From Omphiscola glabra (lineage: Eukaryota; Mollusca; Gastropoda; Lymnaeidae), in NCBI GenBank assembly GCA_964017045.1, contig OZ024802.1:6928413-6992412 (forward strand): a stretch of DNA of 64,000 nt. Direction: 5' to 3'. Shown piece after piece: positions 23,801 through 30,690 of this stretch. Numbering within the stretch: the first letter of the stretch is position 1; the number at the start of each line of letters is the position of its first letter. The position numbers and the translations under genes were made by a program. The notes below the pieces were generated by a model, which saw only the letters and a list, made by a program, of their open reading frames with translations, did not search any database and was not told where the DNA came from.

Positions 23801-26241
23801 CTGGTGAGTTGATTTGTCTCTTATTTCACTTGTATTCACGTGTTCCTATTTTTAAAGCACCACCTTTTATTAGTAAACAGTCAAATGATTTTTTGAATGG
23901 GAGTCTTTCGATTAGCTCTTGTGTATATTCTGGCTTTTCCTGGATGGTTTTCCTGGTGGCTTTTCCTGGCGGCTTTTCCTGGCGGCTTTTCCTGGTGGCT
24001 TTTCCTGGTGGCTTTTCCTGGTGGCCTTTCCTGGTGGCTTTTCACAATCGCACTCCCCCTTGCTCAAAATCTTTTATTTTAAAAGTACGGAGTGGGGGAG
24101 GGGGAGCTGTTACACGGCGAGTGTCATGTGTGATGTTTGAAATCAGTTAAACACTTTTATTTTTTGAAGGCGACTATTATATTATTCAATAAAGAGCCAC
24201 GGGTATGTTTTAGGACTGATAGTAGGACTATTGTAAAAAAGAATGGCTGGTAGTTGTAGGGCTTTGTTTAAAGGCCGACAGGTAGGGTGTAGGAATGTTT
24301 GGAAGGCTATTGATTAAAGGCCGACAGGTTGATTGTAGGACTGTCTGTTGGTGTATTGTTTAAAGGCAGACAGGTAGGGTGTAGGAATATGTGTAGGCCT
24401 ATTGTTTAAAGACAGGCAGGTAGGGTGTTGGAATGTTTGTAGGCCTATTGTTTAAAGGCAGGCAGGTAGGGTGTTGGAATGTTTGTAGGCCTATTGTTTA
24501 AAGGCAGGCAGGTAGGGTGTTGGAATGTTTGTAGGCCTATTGTTTAAAGGCAGGCAGGTAGGGTGTTGGAATGTTTGTAGGCCTATTGTTTAAAGGCAGG
24601 CAGGTAGGGTGTTGGAATGTTTGTAGGCCTATTGTTTAAAGACAGGCAGGTAGGGTGTTGGAATGTTTGTAGGCCTATTGTTTAAAGACAGGCAGGTAGG
24701 GTGTTGGAATGTTTGTAGGCCTATTGTTTAAAGAAAATGAGAAGTTAACTCTTTTTGTAACACTTGGACCTAACGGATCTGGTGTAAATAACCTGCACCC
24801 GGCTAAGCCCTAGTTTAGATAATTATTTCAATGAGATAAGCTGAAATAATAATTTTAACTATGCGTTGTTACAAAACGGCTTCCCTGGATTAAAATATGT
24901 ATATACTATTTAGATGTTGTTTACAATTGACATGTATTCATTACATGTTACTTATGGAAGTCATATATAATTTATTACACTATTTACGTATATTTACATA
25001 CATTATTATTTTGATGACAATGTTCAAAGATTAAAAACTGTTTCAAATTTTGACGCATGTGTTGATTGTGTGTAGACTGTGTGTTTATTGTGTGTAGACT
25101 GTGTGTTTATTGTGTGTAGACTGTGTGTTGATTGTGTGTAGACTGTGTGTTGATTGTGTGTAGACTGTGTGTTTATTGTGTGTAGACTGTGTGTTGATTG
25201 TGTGTAGACTGTGTGTTGATTGTGTGTAGACTGTGTGTTGATTGTGTGTAGACTGTGTGTTGATTGTGTGTAGACTGTGTGTTGATTGTGTGTAGACTGT
25301 GTGTTGATTGTGTGTAGACTATGTGTTGATTGTGTGTAGACTGTGTGTTGATTGTGTGTAGACTGTGTGTTGATTGTGTGTAGACTGTGTGTTGATTGTG
25401 TGTAGACTGTGTGTTGATTGTGTGTAGACTGTGTGTTGATTGTGTGTAGACTGTGTGTTGATTGTGTGTAGACTGTGTGTTGATTGTGTGTAGACTGTGT
25501 GTTGATTGTGTGTAGACTGTGTGTTGATTGTGTGTTGATTGTGTGTAGACTGTGTGTTGATTGTGTGTAGACTGTGTGTTGATTGTGTGTAGACTGTTTG
25601 TTGATTGTGTGTAGACTGTGTGTTGATTATGTGTAGACTGTTTGTTGATTGTGTGTAGACTGTGTGTTGATTGTGTGTAGACTGCGTGTTGATTGTGTGA
25701 TGCTTCTGAAATTAAAGACGTTCTTTTAAAAATTGAGTTTTAAGAACATATTTGTGAACATAACAAAATGACCCCGTCTTGAGATAACGTGAATATTTTT
25801 CACAGAGAACATATATTTATCTTTTGTATAACATATTAAGAAATAAGCTCATCTTGTACATGATTGGCCCTCGGTAAATCTTAAACCGATTTATGGATAC
25901 CATAATCGAGAGTTCAACACTAGTCTAGGTAGATTTAGGCAAAGACGGATTTTCACAAATTTAATATACCTTTTTGAAAATTAAAAAAAAATTATATCAG
26001 TTCTAGCCACGTCTACGATTTGTCATCCTGTCAATATTTTCTGACTATTTCAGGGGTGTTGCTTGGCGTGACTTTCTTGTGGAACATGAATGAGTCGACC
26101 TGGGAGGCATACCTCGGCCGTGTCACGTTCTTAGTGTTTGTTGGCTTCCTTGTCATTTGTATTTTCATTAATTGTACATTTGATATTTATAAAGAGACAG
26201 ACTGGTCGCCGTTAAATGCTTCCTCGCTGCTTATTCTATAG
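8852..26241 (+). CDS. RHBDL: rhomboid-related intramembrane serine protease (9 exons)
   Basis: Coding exons 8852-8899, 13898-14053, 14864-15016, 15135-15289, 18898-19010, 20223-20323, 21356-21476, 22241-22336 and 26054-26241 join in phase with GT..AG junctions to give about 376 aa. The product is a polytopic membrane protease; relatives in animals cleave membrane-anchored growth-factor precursors within the membrane. The N-terminal 120 residues resemble the degenerate EF-hand region of RHBDL proteins. Then come CWPPPLFIPIVSVVE (first membrane segment), EAWRFLSYMLVHKG, the nucleophile motif GASGG, and the catalytic His in AAHVGG. A seventh hydrophobic segment near the C-terminus is followed by a short polar tail. 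The start may be upstream, because an acceptor precedes the exon at 8829. Which RHBDL paralogue it matches cannot be settled by eye. The gene spans 17 kb because its introns carry arrays and transposons. Confidence 0.96.
8948..9298. repeat. G-rich minisatellite, 21-bp unit, about 17 copies
   Basis: Each unit carries cagggttggggaggac. It starts about 50 nt inside rhomboid intron 1. G-runs of three and four recur every 21 nt on the non-template strand, enough for G-quadruplexes in the RNA and displaced DNA. It is open in all three plus frames, which makes spurious ORFs of 130-185 aa. Confidence 0.97.
9361..9497. repeat. CA-rich simple repeat
   Basis: Imperfect (CA)n with interspersed acacc and aaaca words, in rhomboid intron 1. 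Confidence 0.95.
9640..10775. repeat. minisatellite, 45-bp unit, about 25 copies
   Basis: The unit has gttaactagcgg, then ataactcaacgcttgtgac and atttttcctgctt. Variants g/t at agcg/atcg and gaca/tata recur in runs. Inside rhomboid intron 1. Confidence 0.97.
10776..12440. other. rhomboid intron 1, mostly unique
   Basis: Contains three copies of a 20-bp unit (aatgtatgttaatccatt) at 10965-11035. A transposon-end-like stretch at about 12090-12265 repeats cactttcggc, and ccgaaat recurs there in both orientations. No exon was recognised. Confidence 0.45.
12470..12970. repeat. minisatellite built on a 14-bp unit
   Basis: Copies of ggtagggagttctt with variants (ggtaaggagttctg, ggaaagtggtaaagagctc) form a composite array with longer super-repeats. 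It produces spurious minus-strand proline/threonine-rich ORFs. Confidence 0.92.
13159..13489. mobile_element. non-autonomous hAT element (MITE), 331 bp
   Basis: The left end is cagaggttagcaac and the right end gttgccaacacctg, an imperfect inverted pair. The flanks atgtgggt (13151-13158) and atataggt (13490-13497) match at 6 of 8 positions, consistent with an old 8-bp duplication. Internal gcggcccgc words are typical of such elements. Confidence 0.7.
13583..13770. mobile_element. short MITE-like element
   Basis: It begins caggggcg and ends cgcccctg, an 8-bp inverted pair enclosing 188 bp. No target duplication is visible, so the call is tentative. Confidence 0.45.
13898..14053 (+). CDS. RHBDL: rhomboid exon 2
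   Basis: 52 codons, phase 0-0; acceptor catgtag, donor GGAATA|gtaagt. It encodes the cytosolic EF-hand-like region ending SSITYNEFLGI. No classical DxDxD calcium loop is visible, so calcium binding is doubtful. Confidence 0.93.
14080..14690. repeat. minisatellite in rhomboid intron 2
   Basis: Imperfect units of 23-30 bp with aacattagctactgccattt begin about 26 nt after the exon 2 donor. The donor itself is not part of the unit. Variation in length and sequence suggests age. Confidence 0.92.
14837..14863 (+). promoter_or_regulatory. 3' splice site with tandem hexamer in its pyrimidine tract
   Basis: The acceptor of rhomboid exon 3 is preceded by repeated ctaact words, then ctcttttag. The repeat supplies branch-point-like ctaac sequences four times, the last about 10-15 nt before the AG. 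Confidence 0.7.
14864..15016 (+). CDS. RHBDL: rhomboid exon 3
   Basis: 51 codons, phase 0-0; donor GTCGAG|gtgaga. It ends in CWPPPLFIPIVSVVE, the conserved start of the first membrane segment in RHBDL proteins. Confidence 0.95.
15135..15289 (+). CDS. RHBDL: rhomboid exon 4
   Basis: 51 codons plus 2 nt; acceptor ccccacag, donor AAAGG|gtaggt. It contains the rest of membrane segment 1, the loop DSPYIYHSRRR and EAWRFLSYMLVHK, the conserved entry to the second membrane segment. Confidence 0.96.
15384..17385 (-). pseudogene. decayed hAT (ZMYM-type) transposase
   Basis: The left terminus cagggccgtcttaacaacat at 15384 is hAT-like. On the minus strand, 17382-17065 reads like the lysine-rich N-terminus of ZMYM-type hAT proteins (starts MKRSFRSGAQKR). 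The segment at 15863-16087 and the bases just below it contain a degraded C-terminal dimerisation region (VFPNFEIAHRVFMSVMITHC then RSFSCSKNQLRNT). Stops and frameshifts occur throughout. No matching right terminus was found. Confidence 0.75.
16487..16728. repeat. minisatellite, about 49-bp unit, 5 copies
   Basis: Copies with ccttctgcctcacgcctcgt and actcacttcctgatcagtg lie inside the dead hAT transposase, so the array formed after insertion. Confidence 0.92.
17400..18292. other. AT-rich part of intron 4, no gene seen
   Basis: No exon or conserved coding. A minus open frame at 17933-18136 is not supported by any resemblance. Confidence 0.4.
18898..19010 (+). CDS. RHBDL: rhomboid exon 5
   Basis: 1 + 37 codons + 1 nt; acceptor attttcag, donor ATTGCAG|gtaggt. 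It encodes YLHIVGNISMQVIFGIPLEM and VYIFGVIA, membrane segments 2-3 with the H..N region (HIVGN) that in rhomboids lines the active site. Confidence 0.95.
19001..19076 (+). repeat. degenerate triplication of the exon 5 donor region
   Basis: After the true donor (tgcag|gtaggttttgggg), two diverged copies follow: cttgcgggtagaatttgggg and attacaggtagactatgg. This looks like an old form of the donor-derived arrays in introns 6-8. Confidence 0.6.
19203..19756 (+). mobile_element. 3' end of a CR1/L2-like LINE
   Basis: One plus frame contains WNSLPLHICNITTITAFKTA then FKTHL and a stop, the usual end of the ORF2 protein in CR1/L2-type elements. About 200 bp of 3' UTR follows and ends in an ataataataa tail. 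It is 5' truncated. Confidence 0.75.
20223..20323 (+). CDS. RHBDL: rhomboid exon 6 (catalytic Ser)
   Basis: 2 nt + 33 codons; acceptor cactcttcag, donor ATCATA|gtaagt. It reads SLTSSITDPWVSLVGASGGV then YAMLGAHIASVII. The serine in GASGG is the nucleophile of rhomboid proteases, so the copy looks catalytically competent. Confidence 0.97.
20306..20530 (+). repeat. 25-bp array made of exon 6 end plus its splice donor, about 9 copies
   Basis: The unit atagcgtccgtcatcata|gtaag plus tc begins inside exon 6, spans the exon-intron junction and repeats exactly into the intron. Each copy has an identical ATA|GTAAGT donor. The period of 25 is not a multiple of three, so use of a later donor shifts the frame or meets a stop. 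Confidence 0.97.
20570..21015. repeat. old degenerate repeat, about 38-41-bp unit
   Basis: About eleven diverged copies with cctctaacatctgcct and gtgacatttgt, in rhomboid intron 6. Confidence 0.8.
21356..21476 (+). CDS. RHBDL: rhomboid exon 7
   Basis: 40 codons + 1 nt; acceptor catcttaatag, donor CTGCTTA|gtgagt. It starts NWKEM, the conserved residues after membrane segment 4, and ends in the hydrophobic IRLTFFTLL. Confidence 0.93.
21460..22045 (+). repeat. array derived from the exon 7 end and donor
   Basis: Units of about 26 bp with cactgctta|gtgagtgat (later cagtactga|gtgagtgat) repeat about 20 times from the exon 7 junction into the intron. Nearly every unit keeps gtgagtga. Confidence 0.95.
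22241..22336 (+). CDS. RHBDL: rhomboid exon 8 (catalytic His)
   Basis: 2 nt + 31 codons + 1 nt; acceptor tcttctttag, donor ATGGCTG|gtgagt. GIAAHVGGCMAG contains the catalytic histidine of the rhomboid dyad and the glycines of its helix. Confidence 0.96.
22322..23825 (+). repeat. 21-bp array derived from the exon 8 end and donor, about 70 copies
   Basis: The unit ggctg|gtgagttggtttgtc plus one base matches the exon 8 junction and continues 1.5 kb into intron 8. Many copies retain gtgagt; others read ctgagt or gtgaga. The exon 8 frame stays open until a stop at 22504-22506. Every downstream donor at a multiple of 21 nt therefore keeps phase until then. Confidence 0.97.
23935..24045. repeat. 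13-bp array
   Basis: About eight copies of ggcttttcctggt in rhomboid intron 8. Confidence 0.93.
24265..24735. repeat. minisatellite, 46-bp unit, about 10 copies
   Basis: The unit holds gtaggcctattgtttaaagg and caggcaggtagggtgttgg. Inner copies are nearly identical and the outer left copies diverged. Located in rhomboid intron 8. Confidence 0.95.
25052..25698. repeat. 22-bp GT-rich array, about 29 copies
   Basis: Units of tgtgtagactgtgtgttgat plus two bases, in rhomboid intron 8 about 350 nt before the last exon. One unit near 25535 is truncated. Confidence 0.97.
26054..26241 (+). CDS. RHBDL: rhomboid exon 9 (last) and stop
   Basis: 2 nt + 61 codons + TAG; acceptor gactatttcag. VLLGVTFLWN completes membrane segment 6. 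RVTFLVFVGFLVICIFINC is the final membrane segment. The tail is short and polar. Confidence 0.95.
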
Positions 26242-26413
26242 ATAATTTGTTCTGTTTATAATCAGAGGCATGGGTTGGGGCAATGATCACCGTCCTCGGC
26301 TTAGTTATGTAAACAACCAGTTTTATGAATGGAGCAAGGCTTTATAAAACGTCTTTTGTTACAAGTTACAGTAAATGTAACTTGGCAGGATGTTTATAAG
26401 AATAACGTTAAAA

Positions 26414-26419
26414 AATAAA
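26414..26419 (+). terminator. poly(A) signal of the rhomboid gene
   Basis: AATAAA lies 173 nt after the stop codon, a usual 3' UTR distance. No other AATAAA intervenes. Confidence 0.65.
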
Positions 26420-26589
26420 GAAAGCTTAACGACCATGCCCTCGTTTTTGTTAAGTGTCTTATCTGTGGAGTAGCTAGTGGTATTTTCTCTTAGATAAAAG
26501 TAGCTTGGGGTCGTGTGTCTTAGATTACAGTCACTTGAGGTAGTGTGTCTTAGATTAAAGTAGTTTTATGGTGTGTCTTAAACTAGTTT

Positions 26590-27720
26590 ATAGTGGCATG
26601 TCGTAAATTGCAATAGCCTAGGGTGGTATGTCTTAGATTAAAGTAGCCTAGGGTGGTATGTCTAAGATTAAAGTAGCCTAGAGTGGTATGTCTTAGATTA
26701 AAGTAGCCTATAGTGGTATGTCTTAGATTAAAGTAGCCTAGAGTGGTATGTCTTAGATTAAAGTAGCCTAGGGTGGTATGTCTTAGATTAAAGTAGCCTA
26801 GAGTGGTATGTCTTAGATTAAAGTAGCCTAGAGTGGTATGTCTTAGATTAAAGTAGCCTAGAGTGGTATGTCTTAGATTAAAGTAGCCTAGAGTGGTATG
26901 TCTTAGATTAAAGTAGCCTAGAGTGGTATGTCTTAGATTAAAGTAGCCTAGAGTGGTATGTCTTAGATTAAAGTAGCCTAGGGTGGTATGTCTTAGATTA
27001 AAGTAGCCTAGAGTGGTATGTCTTAGATTAAAGTAGCCTAGAGTGGTATGTCTTAGATTAAAGTAGCCTAGAGTGGTATGTCTTAGATTAAAGTAGCCTA
27101 GAGTGGTATGTCTTAGATTAAAGTAGCCTAGAGTGGTATGTCTTAGATTAAAGTAGCCTAGAGTGGTATGTCTTAGATTAAAGTAGCCTAGAGTGGTATG
27201 TCTTAGATTAAAGTAGCCTAGAGTGGTATGTCTTAGATTAAAGTAGCCTAGAGTGGTATGTCTTAGATTAAAGTAGCCTAGAGTGGTATGTCTTAGATTA
27301 AAGTAGCCTAGAGTGGTATGTCTTAGATTAAAGTAGCCTAGAGTGGTATGTCTTAGATTAAAGTAGCCTAGAGTGGTATGTCTTAGATTAAAGTAGCCTA
27401 GAGTGGTATGTCTTAGATTAAAGTAGCCTAGAGTGGTATGTCTTAGATTAAAGTAGCCTAGAGTGGTATGTCTTAGATTAAAGTAGCCTAGAGTGGTATG
27501 TCTTAGATTAAAGTAGCCTAGAGTGGTATGTCTTAGATTAAAGTAGCCTAGAGTGGTATGTCTTAGATTAAAGTAGCCTAGAGTGGTATGTCTTAGATTA
27601 AAGTAGCCTAGAGTGGTATGTCTTAGATTAAAGTAGCCTAGAGTGGTATGTCTTAGATTAAAGTAGCCTAGAGTGGTATGTCTTAGATTAAAGTAGCCTA
27701 GAGTGGTATGTCTAAGATTT
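26590..27720. repeat. homogeneous minisatellite, 30-bp unit, about 37 copies
   Basis: The unit has agtagcctagagtggtatg and tcttagatta. More than thirty central copies are identical except for an occasional g for a. Left-flank copies (26460-26620) are increasingly diverged. It is just 3' of the rhomboid gene. Confidence 0.98.
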
Positions 27721-27811
27721 AGTTTTACACAGGGTTAGTGACGTAATTCTTTATTTTTAATTAAAAATTGAAATATTCTTGAACTTACATAACACTCCGA
27801 TAACTCTGGCG

Positions 27812-28005
27812 CAGGAACGCCTCTCTGTCGCACTAACGCCACTCTGTCACACTAACGCCACTCTGTCACACTAACGCCACTCTGTCACACTAACGCCACT
27901 CTGTCACACTAACGCCGCTCTGTCGCACTAACGCCGCTCTGTCACACTAACGCCACTCTCTCACACTAACGCCGCTCTGTCGCACTAACGCCGCTCTGGT
28001 GCATT
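27812..28005. repeat. 19-bp array, about 10 copies
   Basis: Units of cactctgtcacactaacgc with cac/cgc and cac/ccg variants. Confidence 0.95.
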
Positions 28006-28386
28006 CTGACCAAAAAAATGAAGCTTTTGTTTTACAACATATTTTGTTATCCTATTTAAAATTGAAAGTTGTATGCTAATGTCAGGCAAGTTTTTTACAG
28101 GAAGTGACCTCACATGTCACCCCTCAAGACCAACTAAGCTCCTACAGCATTTTTAGAAGTTCAATGAATTATCAAAGAATTCAGGATGACTCAAAATGAA
28201 TTTCTACATGTACAATCTTTAAAGTGATTCATGCATTGACTTTAACATACTATCATGCTTAAGAATGTATTCTGTCTTCGTTGAATGGGTTTTTAAAGAT
28301 GAATGTGGCTAATGTTATCAAACTTCGCCAAAAAATGAATGCCAGCTAATGGGAAAAATGAAAGTCACAACTCAGCTTCGATGTAA

Positions 28387-28430
28387 GCGTGTGTGTGTGT
28401 ATGTGTGTGTTTGTGTGTATGTGTGTGTGT
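28387..28430. repeat. GT microsatellite
   Basis: Imperfect (GT)n of about 44 nt. Confidence 0.9.
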
Positions 28431-28484
28431 AAAAAAAATGGGGTGGAGGGCTGGATGTTGTAATAACGTATGTGACATAAATAG

Positions 28485-28645
28485 TTTAAGGTAAGTATGA
28501 AGAATCGATACGGTTAAATAATCGCATAGTAAAGGTATGAAGTATCGATACGGTTAAATAATAGCATAGTAAACGTATGAAGTATCGATACGGTTAAATA
28601 ATAGCATAGTAAAGGTATGAAGTATCGATAAGGTTAAATAATCAC
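28485..28645. repeat. 40-bp tandem repeat, 4 copies
   Basis: Copies with gtatgaagtatcgatacgg and ttaaataatagcatagtaa. The edges are slightly diverged. Confidence 0.92.
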
Positions 28646-28969
28646 CAGGGTAGTCTCATCTTGTTTCAGACAAAAGTTATAAATAGTTTGGGGTTTTTTT
28701 ATATTAATATTTTTAAGATTATAACTCTGCTTTCAGTCTGATTATGTAGTTTTTTTATAATTAAAAACCAAGTTATCCTATGTTATTGTAGAGCATTGAC
28801 CCACTGACAGTTGTAAGTTGTAAGTTTTTATACATGTTGAACACAACTCTAAAAAAAACTCAACCGAGCCTGAACAGTGTTTGAACATGCTTATTCTGTA
28901 TTGTCTTGTATGTTCATGACATAAACGTGACACTATATAGATAAGTGACAGATTACGGGAAATGCATCT

Positions 28970-29245
28970 CTATAAACTGCCATTGTCTTAGCATCCAAGG
29001 GTAATAGGTAGGTTATACGTTGTTATAAACTGCCATTATCGCTATAAACTGCTATTGTCTTAGCATCCAAGGGTGATAGGTAAGCAATACATTGCTTTAA
29101 ACTGCTATTGTCTTAGCATCCAATGGTAATCTATAAACTGCTGTTGTCTTAGCATCCAATTGTAATAGGCAGGCTATTCATCGCTTTAAACTGCTATTGT
29201 CTTAGCATCCAATGGTAATAGATATGTTATACATTGCTATAGACT
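28970..29245. repeat. about 50-bp degenerate repeat, 5-6 copies
   Basis: Copies with aaactgctattgtcttagca then tccaa, of unequal length (about 40-65 bp). Confidence 0.85.
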
Positions 29246-29545
29246 ATAGACTTCACTGAATATAGAAGAGGCAATATAATATATACCTACTTTATTGTTA
29301 TTTGATATATTTTTTATATATTCATACTTTTTCTTAATTTGCCTTCTGTCACTCTTTTCTTACTTGTCTCTTATTAACGTATGTCTATATATTCTTACTT
29401 TGTTGTTATTGACAAGAGTCTGTATATTCTACCTATTATAAAACATGATATTGCCAGGAGAAACAATGCTAATCAACTCTCATTTATTATCCTACTGCAA
29501 TTTATTGGCCAGTCGCATGCAAATGAGAAAAAGTTCAATAGTTGA

Positions 29546-29551
29546 TTTATT
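29546..29551 (-). terminator. poly(A) signal for the peptide-precursor gene
   Basis: AATAAA on the minus strand, about 92 nt beyond the stop codon of the 29909-29643 frame. Confidence 0.6.
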
Positions 29552-29642
29552 GTGTGCTATTTATAGCAATCCTTTACAGTTTGGTTAATCAAGCTATGAT
29601 AAGCTCACGTTCAGTCAGGACACTCAAAGATGTGGTCATCAT

Positions 29643-29909
29643 TTATCTGCCTAGAGCGCCGCCCAGCAAGTAGGTAGAGCGTCGCTGTTCCTTGTGCTCC
29701 TCGTCTTTTTGAAGCACCTTTAGGATGCCTCCCAATGCATCCCCACCTGCAAGTTGGTCGTCATGTGAATGTGACGACGATATCTCGTCCGAAACGGCTG
29801 CCCCTTTGTGGCTAGTCAGTTTGGAACCCCCGAGGGATGACGGGAAGGCGCGGCCATTGTTGAACAACACTAGACAAACTAGGAGCAACAGCAGACGGGA
29901 GGCTGACAT
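29643..29909 (-). CDS. small secreted peptide precursor, candidate neuropeptide
   Basis: The 88-aa product has a clear signal peptide: MSASR, a hydrophobic LLLLLVCLVLF core, and probable cleavage after GRA (residue 21). The propeptide is rich in Ser, Gly, His and Asp. It ends EQRR|STYLLGGALGR: a dibasic site at residues 76-77, then nine residues and a terminal Gly-Arg. By the general rules of peptide processing that tail could give the amidated STYLLGGAL. An acceptor (cttatctccaacag) ends 6 nt before the ATG, so a 5' UTR exon lies upstream, and a poly(A) signal follows. I do not recognise the family. Confidence 0.75.
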   Translation of the reverse strand: MSASRLLLLLVCLVLFNNGRAFPSSLGGSKLTSHKGAAVSDEISSSHSHDDQLAGGDALGGILKVLQKDEEHKEQRRSTYLLGGALGR

Positions 29910-30084
29910 CCGGGGCTGTTGGAGATAAGAAAATGACGGTTAAAGATGGCTGCTTGGAGGATGAACGTTTAAGTCTTTATTTTCAAGTAAAGCACTTTAT
30001 AATTGTGTCATTCTTTTTGTTAATTCCAAAGTAATTCTCGTACTCAGTTCAGGAAATTTATCCAAACAAAATGTGGAGACTTAG

Positions 30085-30520
30085 ACCTCCCTATTGTGCC
30101 CAGTGCCCCATCTTAAGGCATTGGCACACTGGGCAGTTGCCCTGGGCTTCACACTTCTGTTTTGCGGCTCTTCTGTGTTCCCATTGCGGCTCGCGAACAA
30201 TTTATGAAATTAAAAATTTTCGTTTGAAATATAAAATATCAAAAATAAATGAAAGTTTTAAAAAAAATTCTTGACTGTAAAATAAGTAAAATATCCTCAA
30301 CTTAAGAAAGCTAGTTGCCGACTTATATCCATTGTCGGTACAACCTTCTGCTGTGAATCTTTGAACTCCACAGTGAAGTTCATAAAATCAAAGCATCGAG
30401 CAGTAGCTAGTAACCAGCATCTGACAGAACTTCTTCACACCACAACTACTAGCTACCAACCAGATTTAAAGAAACTTGCTAGTTCAAAGGCTTCTCAGCA
30501 GAATCATAACAATTAATGCT
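30085..30520 (+). mobile_element. hAT fragment with GTF2IRD2-like transposase C-terminus
   Basis: A transposon-end-like stretch (cagtgccccatcttaaggca, then gggcagttgccctgggc) at about 30099-30152 is followed at 30390-30515 by a plus frame. It reads KHRAVASNQHLTELLHTTTT then SYQPDLKKLASSKASQQ and a stop, like the end of GTF2I-repeat-type hAT transposases. The rest of the protein is absent. Confidence 0.6.
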
Positions 30521-30690
30521 CACTATAATTATGAGTATATATGCAGTGTGTTTCTATTCATAAATTTTACATATTTAAATATTTTTCAATTGTGTAACTG
30601 TAAAGCATATATTTCTTCAACTGTGTAACTGTAACTTGCATATATGTATTCAACATACGGTTAGGGTTAAAACAATTTAAATATTTAAAT

